In this document: piece by piece, positions 37,517 to 45,920 of the stretch
Numbering within the stretch: the stretch's first letter is position 1
Layout of the letters: every line of letters begins with the position of its first letter
Assembly: GCF_002156385.1 (NCBI RefSeq)
Contig: NZ_MVJM01000003.1
Span: forward strand, 104,751 to 168,750
Source: Halalkalibacter urbisdiaboli
GTDB taxonomy: Bacteria; Bacillota; Bacilli; Bacillales; Bacillaceae_D
Direction of reading: 5' to 3'
DNA: 64,000 bases
Position numbers and translations under genes: made by a program
Notes under the pieces: model-generated
Database searches by the model: none
What the model saw: only the letters and a program-made list of their open reading frames with translations
What the model was told of the DNA's origin: nothing

Positions 37517-39976
37517 TTAGTTAACAGTTACTTTTGATGAGAATACTTTTCTTTCTATTATTCTTTCTTCTCCAATAATTTCAAAAGACCCTTTCAGTCG
37601 TATATCATCGGATGAAGATCCTACATAAAGTTCCATTTCACCTGGTTCTATTACTTGTTTCATATCGATATTATGGAAAGCCAGTTGGTCCATGTCAATA
37701 GTGAACGTAACTTTTTTGGATTCATTTTTATCCAAACTAATACGTTTAAATCCTACTAGTTGTTTGGAAGGGCGAGCTACTGTACTAAAACAGTCTCTAA
37801 TATACAGTTGAGCAACCTCATCACCTAGATAATTACCAACATTCTTAATTGTAAACGTTACTTGTAATTTATCGTTTGTGGACACTTCTTTATCTAAACT
37901 TAAGTTACTGTATTCAAAAGATGTATAACTTAATCCAAAGCCAAAAGGGTATAAAGGTGTATTCTTATCATGATCGATGTATTCCGACCATTCGTTGATA
38001 TCCACAAAGAACGGAAGCCTACTGTAATACATAGGGATTTGTCCTTTATCTTTTAGAATTGTTACTGGTAATTTGCCACTAGGGTTATTTTTACCGGTTA
38101 ACGTATTAATGATAGCTTGAGCACCGCTTTGAGCTGGAAGCCATGAATAGAGAAATGCTTGACTTTTTTCACTTATGGATGGAGCTGCCAAAGGCTTACC
38201 ATCAACAATGACAGAGACTACTGGCTTATTTAAGCGGAACACTTCTTCCATTAAATCCAATTGCGATTTCTCCAGATTAATGTTGACATTATCTTTATTT
38301 TCGCCAGAAGTTGCATCTGGTGCCCTCATACTCTCCTTTCCACCTAAAACGGCAATTACAATATCAGCTTGCTCAACAGCCTTCTTTACCTCTTGTAAGC
38401 CGCCCTCTATAGGTTTCTTTATATCGCAACCTTTTGCATAAAAAACATTTTCTTTTCCATACTCTTCCTCCAAAATATCTTTGACCGTACGACAGTTTGG
38501 ATAATAGGTGTCAATGAATTCATCTATTGTTTTATATACCTTATTTGATTTTGATCTGTTCTTTTTTAGCATTTCAATAATCTTTGCTTTTTGTTCCGGT
38601 GAAGGTTGCTTATCAAATACAATTCCTCTAGATTTAAGCATATCCTTATGCTCTGAAATAACCGTATCGTAAGCCATTTTTATGAAATTATCATCTTCAG
38701 AACGATCAAAATCGCTTGTTGATGTATCGGCTGTTCCTACAGATGAGTAACCTCCGAAGAAATTCACTTTGCTATCAGCCGAAGGACCAATTACTGCAAT
38801 TTTTAACTTTTTAGTAAGTGGGAGAATATCCTTATCATTCTTAACCAACACTAAAGATTTTTCGGCAATTTCTTGTGACAGTTGTTGACTTTCTATGTTG
38901 TTTATTTCTTCTTGGAAGTTACCTTCTTGATACGGGTTCTCAAATAGCCCTAGCTTGAACTTTGTCTCAAGTACTCTTCTAACAGAGCGATCTATATACA
39001 TTACATCAAGGTCGCCAGCTTCGACTGCTTCTTCTAGAAAGCGATAGCATGTATTATTGGGTTGTTCTACATCCATTCCAGCCTTTAGTGCCATCACGGC
39101 AGTTTCTTTTTGAGACTTAGCTACTCGATATCTAACATTGGCATGACTAACACTACCGTAATCTGCAACTGTAAGGCCTGAAAAGCCAAGTTTTTCACGC
39201 AAAACATCAGTTAGTAACCATTTTGAAGTAGATACGGCTTGTTCATTTAATATACCGTAGCTATTCATGATTCCTCTCACATTGCCTTCATGTATCGCAG
39301 CTTCAAATGGGAAACAATAGGTATCATACAACTTTCGATCCGAAATTTGCTGTTCTCCTCCATTGCGGCCTCCTTCTGTGTTACCATACCCGACAAAATG
39401 TTTAGCTGTTGCCATCACTTGATTTTCGCCTTGAACCCCTTTTACATAGGATGTTCCCATTTGCGCAACGAGGTATGGATCTTCTCCGTAAGTTTCACCA
39501 ATTCTTCCCCATCTTGGATCACGTCCTAAATCAAAAAGAGGTGAGTGTACAGCTCTTATACCAAATGAAATTAACTGCTTTTTAACGACTTCTCCCATCT
39601 TTCTGGCTAGTTCTGGTTCCCATGTAGAAGCAACATTCATAGATTGTGGAAAAGTGGTTGCTCCTGGTATTTGAGCACCTGCGATCCCTTCATTATGGAC
39701 TAGTACTGGAATTCCTAATCGTGTTTCTTCAACAAAAAACTTCTGAACACGTTGTAGAGTTTCTATATCTTTTTTGGTGTCTCCGGTTTGTGAGCTATTC
39801 AAAAAACTCAACGTTCCAGCTCCATGTTCAAAATTATCTCGTGCATTAGTGACAGGATCTAATTGTCCTAAGGTTACCATACCGTATAATTGGGCGACTT
39901 TTTCTTTTAGTGTCATGCGTTGAAGCAAATCTTCTACTCGTTCCGTAACATTTTTACTAGCATCTTTATAGAGCAT
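37517..39976 (-). CDS. GH3 beta-xylosidase/beta-glucosidase
   Basis: I chose the ATG at 39976, which follows CTAGGAGGAAAATA; an upstream in-frame start at 40045 would add 23 AT-rich, poorly conserved residues. The 819-residue protein has the GH3 barrel: IPVLVHNEGIAGAQIPGAT, DLGRDPRWGRIGETYGEDP, ATAKHFVGYG and the nucleophile D272 in LTVADYGSV. The second domain follows (EIAEKSLVLVKNDKDILPL), then a fibronectin-like end (YPFGFGLSYTSFEY). There is no signal peptide. The barrel resembles exo-acting xylosidase or glucosidase types, so xylo-oligosaccharides are plausible. It is divergent from the AraC gene at 40141. Confidence 0.9.
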   Translation of the reverse strand: MLYKDASKNVTERVEDLLQRMTLKEKVAQLYGMVTLGQLDPVTNARDNFEHGAGTLSFLNSSQTGDTKKDIETLQRVQKFFVEETRLGIPVLVHNEGIAGAQIPGATTFPQSMNVASTWEPELARKMGEVVKKQLISFGIRAVHSPLFDLGRDPRWGRIGETYGEDPYLVAQMGTSYVKGVQGENQVMATAKHFVGYGNTEGGRNGGEQQISDRKLYDTYCFPFEAAIHEGNVRGIMNSYGILNEQAVSTSKWLLTDVLREKLGFSGLTVADYGSVSHANVRYRVAKSQKETAVMALKAGMDVEQPNNTCYRFLEEAVEAGDLDVMYIDRSVRRVLETKFKLGLFENPYQEGNFQEEINNIESQQLSQEIAEKSLVLVKNDKDILPLTKKLKIAVIGPSADSKVNFFGGYSSVGTADTSTSDFDRSEDDNFIKMAYDTVISEHKDMLKSRGIVFDKQPSPEQKAKIIEMLKKNRSKSNKVYKTIDEFIDTYYPNCRTVKDILEEEYGKENVFYAKGCDIKKPIEGGLQEVKKAVEQADIVIAVLGGKESMRAPDATSGENKDNVNINLEKSQLDLMEEVFRLNKPVVSVIVDGKPLAAPSISEKSQAFLYSWLPAQSGAQAIINTLTGKNNPSGKLPVTILKDKGQIPMYYSRLPFFVDINEWSEYIDHDKNTPLYPFGFGLSYTSFEYSNLSLDKEVSTNDKLQVTFTIKNVGNYLGDEVAQLYIRDCFSTVARPSKQLVGFKRISLDKNESKKVTFTIDMDQLAFHNIDMKQVIEPGEMELYVGSSSDDIRLKGSFEIIGEERIIERKVFSSKVTVN

Positions 39977-40140
39977 TATTTTCCTCCTAGAAGTAAAATT
40001 AATTTTCACTGTAAAATTATTATAAAAAATATAAATAGATATCATTTATACTATTGTTGTTTTTGTTATAATATTGTTACTACTTTGCTTAGTATGTGAT
40101 ATTTTCCTTGTATAAGGAATTTTTCTAGGAGGGAAGTAAG

Positions 40141-40869
40141 ATGAATCGAAAAGAGCTTTTAAATAAAAATCTATCTATCCAATCAGAATATGAAACGGAT
40201 TTTTCAAAAAAGAGTACACAACTAAATCAATTACTTACAACTTCTATCGTTACGGGGAATATGGAACTTTTTCATCAGGTGAAAAACGAGGCAGAGCAGA
40301 TAAAAGACATACAGGTTATTTTGGATGAACAACTGGAGGTACAAAAACTCTATGTCGCTTCAACTGTGGCATCCTTTGTACGGTTAGCTATCAAACAAGG
40401 GCTGCCAAAAGATATTGCTGAAAGTGCTAAGAGAGAGTTTTTCTTAAACATTGCGCATTGTTTAAACAAAGATAAATTAGAGGAATATTACTTTAAAATT
40501 GTTGAAGAATTAATCGTTGGAATAAACAAATATTCATTAGAAAATTATTCACCAATCGTTAAAATGGCAATTGAGTACATCCATAATAATAAATTTCGTT
40601 TTATCTACGCGAAGGACGTATCTAGTGCCATTCGTGTTAATCGGAGTTATCTATCAAAAATCTTTAAGCTTGAAACAGGACAGAGCGTAACGGATTATAT
40701 CCATCATGTAAAAATGGAGTTTGCAATTGAGTTAATGGAAAGTAACTTTTATAAATTCAATGAGGTCTCTGAATTATTAGGTTATGCGAATTATTCTTAT
40801 TTTAGTAAAGTGTTTAAAAAAATTTATAATAAAACACCATTTGAATATATGAAAAAGTTAGATTGTTAA
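40141..40869 (+). CDS. AraC-family regulator, divergent from GH3
   Basis: This 242-residue protein has an N-terminal helical part (about 1-140) and a C-terminal AraC domain. The domain shows FIYAKDVSSAIRVNRSYLSK and YANYSYFSKVFKKIYNKTP. It resembles the second half of the 415-residue AraC protein at 20573 but lacks that protein's sensor front end. GGAGGGAAG precedes the ATG. Its divergent partner is the GH3 gene at 37517. It is a second candidate reader of the shared operator at 40947, which lies just downstream of it. Confidence 0.87.
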   Translation: MNRKELLNKNLSIQSEYETDFSKKSTQLNQLLTTSIVTGNMELFHQVKNEAEQIKDIQVILDEQLEVQKLYVASTVASFVRLAIKQGLPKDIAESAKREFFLNIAHCLNKDKLEEYYFKIVEELIVGINKYSLENYSPIVKMAIEYIHNNKFRFIYAKDVSSAIRVNRSYLSKIFKLETGQSVTDYIHHVKMEFAIELMESNFYKFNEVSELLGYANYSYFSKVFKKIYNKTPFEYMKKLDC

Positions 40870-40946
40870 GTTTCTTATATTTTACCTGCTACTATTCCTC
40901 CTTAATTTATAAACAATGAGACAATGGTTTATGGATTATCTAGAAT

Positions 40947-40998
40947 TACCAAAAACATTCCCTTTTTACCATATGGATTTTTTAGGATGATGTAAAAT
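40947..40998 (+). promoter_or_regulatory. Six-promoter shared operator and -10 box, DHA2 transporter
   Basis: TACCA 40947, a degenerate TCCCT 40959 and TACCATA 40967-40973 are followed after exactly 19 nt by TAAAAT (40993-40998). The middle half-site is the poorest of the six. Confidence 0.6.
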
Positions 40999-41058
40999 AA
41001 AAGTAGTGAGTAAATTGAAACTAAATTTTTCCAATATGTGTTTTAGGGAGGATAGGAA

Positions 41059-42564
41059 ATGAAGCAATCATCAAATTCGAGCCGACCACCATATGGCGTT
41101 ATTGTGGTTTTATTAATAGGGGCATTTATTGCTTTATTAAATAACACTTTATTAGGAATCGCGCTTCCTGCAATTATGACGGATTTACAATTGGAAGCAG
41201 CAACTGCGCAGTGGCTCTCAACGGGGTATATGTTAGTTGTAGGTATATTAGTCCCTGCTACTGCATACTTAATTCAAAAATACTCGGTAAGGCGCTTATT
41301 TTTAGTTGCTATGGGATTATTTACTTTTGGTACATTATTAGCAGGAGTAGCACAGGATTTTCCTTTATTGCTAGGTGGGAGGATTGTTCAGGCCTCGGGT
41401 GCAGCTGTGATGTCACCTTTATTAATGAATGTGATGTTAGTAAGCTTCCCAATTGAAAAGCGTGGTACAGCAATGGGTTTGATGGGGTTGGTTATGATGG
41501 GGGCGCCGGCAGTCGGACCACTCTTATCAGGTTGGGTTGTGCAATATTATGAATGGAGAATGCTTTTTCAAATAATTACACCAGTTGCGATACTCGTATT
41601 CATTGCCGGTGTTTTTTTGATAAAAGATAAAAAGGAAGAAGTTAGTATACGTATAGACGTTCTTTCACTCATATTCTCAAGTATTGGTTTTGGTGGTATT
41701 TTATATGGTTTTAGTTCAGCAGGTAGTGTTGGTTGGAATCATCCAGTTGTTTATGTAACGATTATTGTAGGAATCCTCTCATTGATAACGTTCATTGTTA
41801 AGCAACAGAGGAATGAAAACCCTATGTTGAACTTTAATGTTTTTAGAATTCCAATGTTTTCATTATCGATCACGATCACAATGATTGTTGCGATGGCATT
41901 ATTTTCTTCGATGATTATGGTCCCTATCTATTTAATTGACCTTCGAGGAATTTCACCTATGGAAGCTGGTGTAATGATGTTACCAGGTGCATTAGCTTTA
42001 GCTATTATGTCACCATTTGTTGGGAAGTTATTCGATAAATTCGGGGGGAGAATCTTAGCATTTATTGGATTGGTCATTGTTACTATTACAAGCTTTTATT
42101 TTAGTAGGTTAACATTTGAAGCAAGTTATATCTATTTAATATTTCTAAATACTACAAGAACCGTTGGGATTTCAATGGTGATGATGCCAGTTTCCACAAA
42201 TGGGTTAAACCATCTACCGGAACGTCTGTATCCCCACGGGACAGCGATGAACAATACGATGCAACAAGTATCAGGGGCAATCGGTACAGCTATTTTAGTC
42301 GCAATTATGTCAATTCGTACTCAGACACATGCTGAAACAATGACTGCAAGTATACCATTAAATACAACAACATCTGAGGAACTTGTAAAATTAAATGAGC
42401 AAATAATGGGGAAGGCAATGTTAGCTGGAATAAATGATGCTTTTTTTGTTTCGGTCTTTTTTTCAGCAGTGGCTCTTGTTTTAGCATTATTTATGAAACG
42501 AGCAAAACCAGCTAATGAACCGTTAGAAGAAGATACAATAGTGAAAAAAGCAGCCGAAAATTAG
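41059..42564 (+). CDS. DHA2-type MFS transporter, 14 helices
   Basis: This 501-residue protein has the 14-helix pattern of the EmrB/QacA group. It has motif A-like YLIQKYSVRRLFLVAM, the helix-5 motif VMMGAPAVGPLLSGWVVQYY and NNTLLGIALPAIM in helix 1. The family usually exports drugs by proton antiport. However, this gene has the same promoter architecture as the glycosidases, so it may export or import a sugar or sugar by-product. GGGAGGATAGG is the ribosome site. A paralogue lies at 61163. Confidence 0.88.
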   Translation: MKQSSNSSRPPYGVIVVLLIGAFIALLNNTLLGIALPAIMTDLQLEAATAQWLSTGYMLVVGILVPATAYLIQKYSVRRLFLVAMGLFTFGTLLAGVAQDFPLLLGGRIVQASGAAVMSPLLMNVMLVSFPIEKRGTAMGLMGLVMMGAPAVGPLLSGWVVQYYEWRMLFQIITPVAILVFIAGVFLIKDKKEEVSIRIDVLSLIFSSIGFGGILYGFSSAGSVGWNHPVVYVTIIVGILSLITFIVKQQRNENPMLNFNVFRIPMFSLSITITMIVAMALFSSMIMVPIYLIDLRGISPMEAGVMMLPGALALAIMSPFVGKLFDKFGGRILAFIGLVIVTITSFYFSRLTFEASYIYLIFLNTTRTVGISMVMMPVSTNGLNHLPERLYPHGTAMNNTMQQVSGAIGTAILVAIMSIRTQTHAETMTASIPLNTTTSEELVKLNEQIMGKAMLAGINDAFFVSVFFSAVALVLALFMKRAKPANEPLEEDTIVKKAAEN

Positions 42565-42660
42565 TCGGTTTTTCATTATCGAAACATAAGGATTATTTAA
42601 GTCCAAATGCTTCGTGATTTAGTTAGATTAAAGTTTTCAACACTTATAAAAACTTCTCTA

Positions 42661-42702
42661 AAAAAGATCTAATTAGAATTGTGGTCTAATTAGATCTTTT
42701 TG
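42661..42702. terminator. Bidirectional terminator
   Basis: AAAAAGATCTAATTAG pairs perfectly with CTAATTAGATCTTTTT. It serves the DHA2 gene and also contains the stop codon of the minus-strand AraC fragment. Confidence 0.85.
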
Positions 42703-42887
42703 TTCAATCGTTCGTAGATATCTACATAAAAATCGATGTTTTCTTGAATAAATTTTTGAATAAATACGTTACCCATCCAACGAATGTAGCTAGATTTAGA
42801 AAGGAGACTAGCGACTTCCTCTTCTTTTAAAAATGAAAGTTCTTTTAACTCTTCAACTATTTCCTCCCTATTTAAATGATATTGATA
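42690..42887 (-). pseudogene. Fragment of an AraC-family regulator
   Basis: The minus strand is open for 65 codons after an in-frame TAG, without a start. It reads EEIVEELKELSFLKEEEVAS then LLSKSSYIRW. The intact AraC regulator at 20573 has LKNLPSLKEEEIASVLSKSS at the same place. No sensor domain or HTH remains. It lies divergently beside the GH43 promoter, as the intact regulator lies beside GH1. Confidence 0.7.
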
Positions 42888-42897
42888 CTATAAATAA

Positions 42898-42949
42898 TAC
42901 TAAAATAAGAACCAAAATACCATAACTACTTATTCCGTAATGTTATCAT
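42898..42949 (+). promoter_or_regulatory. Six-promoter shared operator and -10 box, GH43 gene
   Basis: TACTA 42898, AACCA 42910 and TACCATA 42918-42924 are followed after 19 nt by TATCAT (42944-42949). The leader to GH43 is only about 38 nt. Confidence 0.72.
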
Positions 42950-42993
42950 ACTTGTAAGTTATTAAAAAAACCGGAAAAGAGGGCTTATTAAAA

Positions 42994-44553
42994 ATGAAGT
43001 ACAAAAATCCAATAATTCCGGGTTTTCATCCGGATCCTAGTATCTGTAGAGTGGGGAAAGATTACTATTTAGTTACTAGTTCCTTTGAATACTTCCCTGG
43101 TATACCAATATATCAAAGTGAAGACCTTGTGAATTGGAAACAAATTGGTCATGTATTAACACGTGAAAGTCAGTTGCCACTTAAACGTGAGCATAATTAT
43201 CTTCCATCTCAGGGGATTTTTGCTCCAACCATTCGTCATCATGATGGACGATTCTTTGTCATTACAACGAATATAACGATTCGAAAAACTTTTTATGTCT
43301 ACGCGGATCATCCAGCCGGCCCATGGTCCGATCCAATCTTTATCGATGGTTATAGAGGGTATGACCCATCTTTGTTTTTTGACGATGATGGCAAAGTATA
43401 TGTTACTGGCGCTGCATTTCCTGGTATAGGTCCTGAAGGGATTATACAAGCAGAGTTGGATATTGAATCCGGAAAACTGAAAAGTGAAAACAAGTTCATA
43501 TGGGAAGGAACAGGTGGAAAAACACCAGAAGGTCCACATCTATATAAAATCAACGGTTTATATTACTTAGTAACTGCTGAAGGTGGAACAGAGTATGGTC
43601 ATATGGTAACAATTGCGAGAAGCAGAAGTCCCTATGGCCCATTTACAAGTAATCCTGATAACCCAATCCTATCAAACAGAAGTACGGCGTTACCAATTCA
43701 AGCAACCGGTCATGCGGATCTAGTACAAGCAACCGATGGCACTTGGTGGGCGGTGTTCTTAGGTTTCAGACCAGTTAAAAGTACAAAGGTCCATCATCTA
43801 GGTCGTGAAACGAATTTATCACCAGTTAAATGGTCAAAAGAAGGATGGCCGATAATTGGTAACAATGGTCGAGCTGAAATAGAGAATGAGGCAACATCAC
43901 TTCCATTAAGCAATCCGGTTCCATGGAAGGAAGTGGAGAATTTTGAATGTGAGTCACTCTCGCCGATTTGGAATTTTTACCGTAATCCACAAAAAGGTTG
44001 TTGGTCATTAACTGATAAGCCCGGATCATTAACACTGTACGGTCAAGCATGTACGTTAAATGATTATGAATCTCCAGCCTTTGTTGGCCGTAGGCAGCAA
44101 CATTTTAATTGTAAAGTTTCAACGTTAATGGAGTTTTCACCTAACGAAGAGGGGGAGGAAGCAGGTTTAACAGTGTTCATGAATGAAAATTATCACTATG
44201 ATATTGCAAAAACAAGAAAACAAGGGAAATCTGCTATTCTATTTCGCCGGCGTGTTGGAAGTCTGTGGAAGGTAGAAAAGGAAATTGAGTATGACGATTC
44301 AAGTGTTGTATTTATGGTAAAGGCTTCGGACACGAGCTTTATTTTCAGTTATGCAAAAGCAACAGGTGAAGAAGAAGTGATTGGTAATGGAGAGACATCT
44401 TTACTTTCCACTCAAGTTGCAGGTGGATTTACAGGGATATATTTCGGCCTGTATGCAACAGGTAATGGTAAACCATCGACAACACCTGCACATTTCGATT
44501 ATTTCCAATATGTTTTTGGAGATGAAAGAGAAAATGAACAAAACCAGCTTTAA
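42994..44553 (+). CDS. GH43 beta-xylosidase/alpha-L-arabinofuranosidase
   Basis: This 519-residue protein is a five-bladed beta-propeller with a C-terminal beta-sandwich (from about 320). The three catalytic carboxylates are visible: base D14 in GFHPDPSI, pKa modulator D124 in GYDPSLFFDDDG and acid E179 in KTPEGPHLYK. YYLVTSSFEYFPGIPIYQS is typical of the xylosidase/arabinosidase subfamilies. There is no signal peptide, so it should act on imported xylo- or arabino-oligosaccharides. The ribosome site is weak (GGAAAAGAGGG). Its short leader carries the shared operator. Confidence 0.92.
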   Translation: MKYKNPIIPGFHPDPSICRVGKDYYLVTSSFEYFPGIPIYQSEDLVNWKQIGHVLTRESQLPLKREHNYLPSQGIFAPTIRHHDGRFFVITTNITIRKTFYVYADHPAGPWSDPIFIDGYRGYDPSLFFDDDGKVYVTGAAFPGIGPEGIIQAELDIESGKLKSENKFIWEGTGGKTPEGPHLYKINGLYYLVTAEGGTEYGHMVTIARSRSPYGPFTSNPDNPILSNRSTALPIQATGHADLVQATDGTWWAVFLGFRPVKSTKVHHLGRETNLSPVKWSKEGWPIIGNNGRAEIENEATSLPLSNPVPWKEVENFECESLSPIWNFYRNPQKGCWSLTDKPGSLTLYGQACTLNDYESPAFVGRRQQHFNCKVSTLMEFSPNEEGEEAGLTVFMNENYHYDIAKTRKQGKSAILFRRRVGSLWKVEKEIEYDDSSVVFMVKASDTSFIFSYAKATGEEEVIGNGETSLLSTQVAGGFTGIYFGLYATGNGKPSTTPAHFDYFQYVFGDERENEQNQL

Positions 44554-44671
44554 GATTACCCAAGTGGATAAAATCCAGGCGCTAATCGTTTATATAATCT
44601 AATAATATTATATTTATAAACGTCGATATACTGCTTCTCGAACTGATAATTGTGAGCGTATCATAATAATT

Positions 44672-44936
44672 GGATAAACCAATAATCATTACGGAAAATG
44701 ACTTTTCGACAGATGACGATGAGGAAAGAGTAGAATTTATAGAACTAGCATTGAATGCTTTCCAACAAGGTCTAGAGGAAGGGATAAACGTAATTGATTA
44801 AACCTACTGGTGATTATTAGATAACTTTGAGTGGTAGTTGGGATATGTATGACCAAACATTTGGTTTATTGCGGTTGGCCGTTCAACACAAACTGGATAC
44901 CAAAAGCTCTTAGGTGATATAAAGAGAAGGCTCTTT
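44672..44936 (+). pseudogene. 3' remnant of a second GH1 gene
   Basis: The sequence aligns with the last 85 or so codons of the GH1 gene at 22086: DKPIIITENDFSTDDDEERV against DKPMIVTENGISTDYDEERV, then LEEGINVI, LLDNFEW and RSTQTGYQK. Several codons are now stops (for example in TYWSLL and NFEWQ), and a frameshift separates the last part. It is directly followed by an intact SDR gene. Confidence 0.88.
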
Positions 44937-44984
44937 AATAATAGATAAGGAGTCATCATAAAGCGAATACGGGAGGGTATTAAA

Positions 44985-45785
44985 ATGAAAGTTAGAGGTA
45001 AAGTTGTAGTTGTCACAGGTGCTGGTGGGGGGATTGGGCGTGAATTAGTACTTAATCTCCTTTCTAAGGGTGCAAGTGTTGCGGCTGTTGATATAAACAA
45101 GGAAGCACTAGAGGAAACGGTAAAGCAAGTTAGAGAAAAATCAGAAAAGCTATCCATACACATCGTAAATCTAACAGACAGAGAGGCCGTAGAAGCGCTC
45201 CCTGAGAAAGTAATTACACAACACGGTGCTGTTGATGGAATCATCAACAATGCGGGAATTATCCAACCTTTTGTTAATATACATGAGCTTGATTACGAAA
45301 AGATTAAACTAGTCATGGACATTAATTTTTATGGAACACTTTACATGACAAAAACATTTCTTCCTTATTTATTTGATAGACCTGTGGGACACATCACTAA
45401 CGTATCCAGTATGGGAGGTTTCTTACCTGTACCTGGTCAATCTATTTATGGTGCTTCTAAAGCAGCTGTTAAATTAATGACAGAAGGTCTACATGCCGAG
45501 TTGAAAGATACAAACGTTAATGTGACAGTAGTTTTTCCTGGAGGGGTTGGCACGGATATTATGAAAAATTCCGGAGCAGAAGGTTCTAGGAACACAGATA
45601 CTAGAGAACAAGACATGTCTAAGCTACTAACCCCTAAAGAAGCAGCTGAAATTATTGTCAATGGCATGGAAAACGATGAATACCGTGTTCTTGCTGGAAA
45701 GGACTCGAAGATTATGGATAGACTGTACCGATTAACACCTAAACGGGCAGCAGAAATGATTGCAAAAAAGATGAGTAATAGATAG
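44985..45785 (+). CDS. Short-chain dehydrogenase/reductase
   Basis: This 266-residue SDR has the cofactor loop VVVTGAGGGIGRELV, GIINNAGIIQPF, the serine in ITNVSSMGG and the YGASKAAV YxxxK motif. The C-terminus RLTPKRAAEMIAKKM differs from the classic sugar dehydrogenases and resembles the DltE/YqjQ-like group, sometimes acting on lipid or acyl substrates. GGGAGGG is the ribosome site. It lies between a GH1 remnant and a GH2 gene. A tiny open tail at about 45825-45880 (SVTVEIEVLDLVAK) before the GH2 gene is probably another scrap. Confidence 0.85.
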   Translation: MKVRGKVVVVTGAGGGIGRELVLNLLSKGASVAAVDINKEALEETVKQVREKSEKLSIHIVNLTDREAVEALPEKVITQHGAVDGIINNAGIIQPFVNIHELDYEKIKLVMDINFYGTLYMTKTFLPYLFDRPVGHITNVSSMGGFLPVPGQSIYGASKAAVKLMTEGLHAELKDTNVNVTVVFPGGVGTDIMKNSGAEGSRNTDTREQDMSKLLTPKEAAEIIVNGMENDEYRVLAGKDSKIMDRLYRLTPKRAAEMIAKKMSNR

Positions 45786-45920
45786 TAGAGCGTTGTTAGT
45801 TAGTTTTATTAAGGAAGACTAAACAGTGGAACCAACATCTGTTACCGTTGAAATAGAAGTACTTGATCTGGTTGCTAAATAAACTATTTCTAGTTAACGT
45901 GAATAAGAAAGGGTTAGCCT

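Noticed and set aside
40076-40094. A possible seventh copy of the shared operator on the minus strand before the GH3 gene at 37517
   Set aside because: TACTA and TAGTA are 12 nt apart, but the TACCATA box and a correctly placed -10 are missing.
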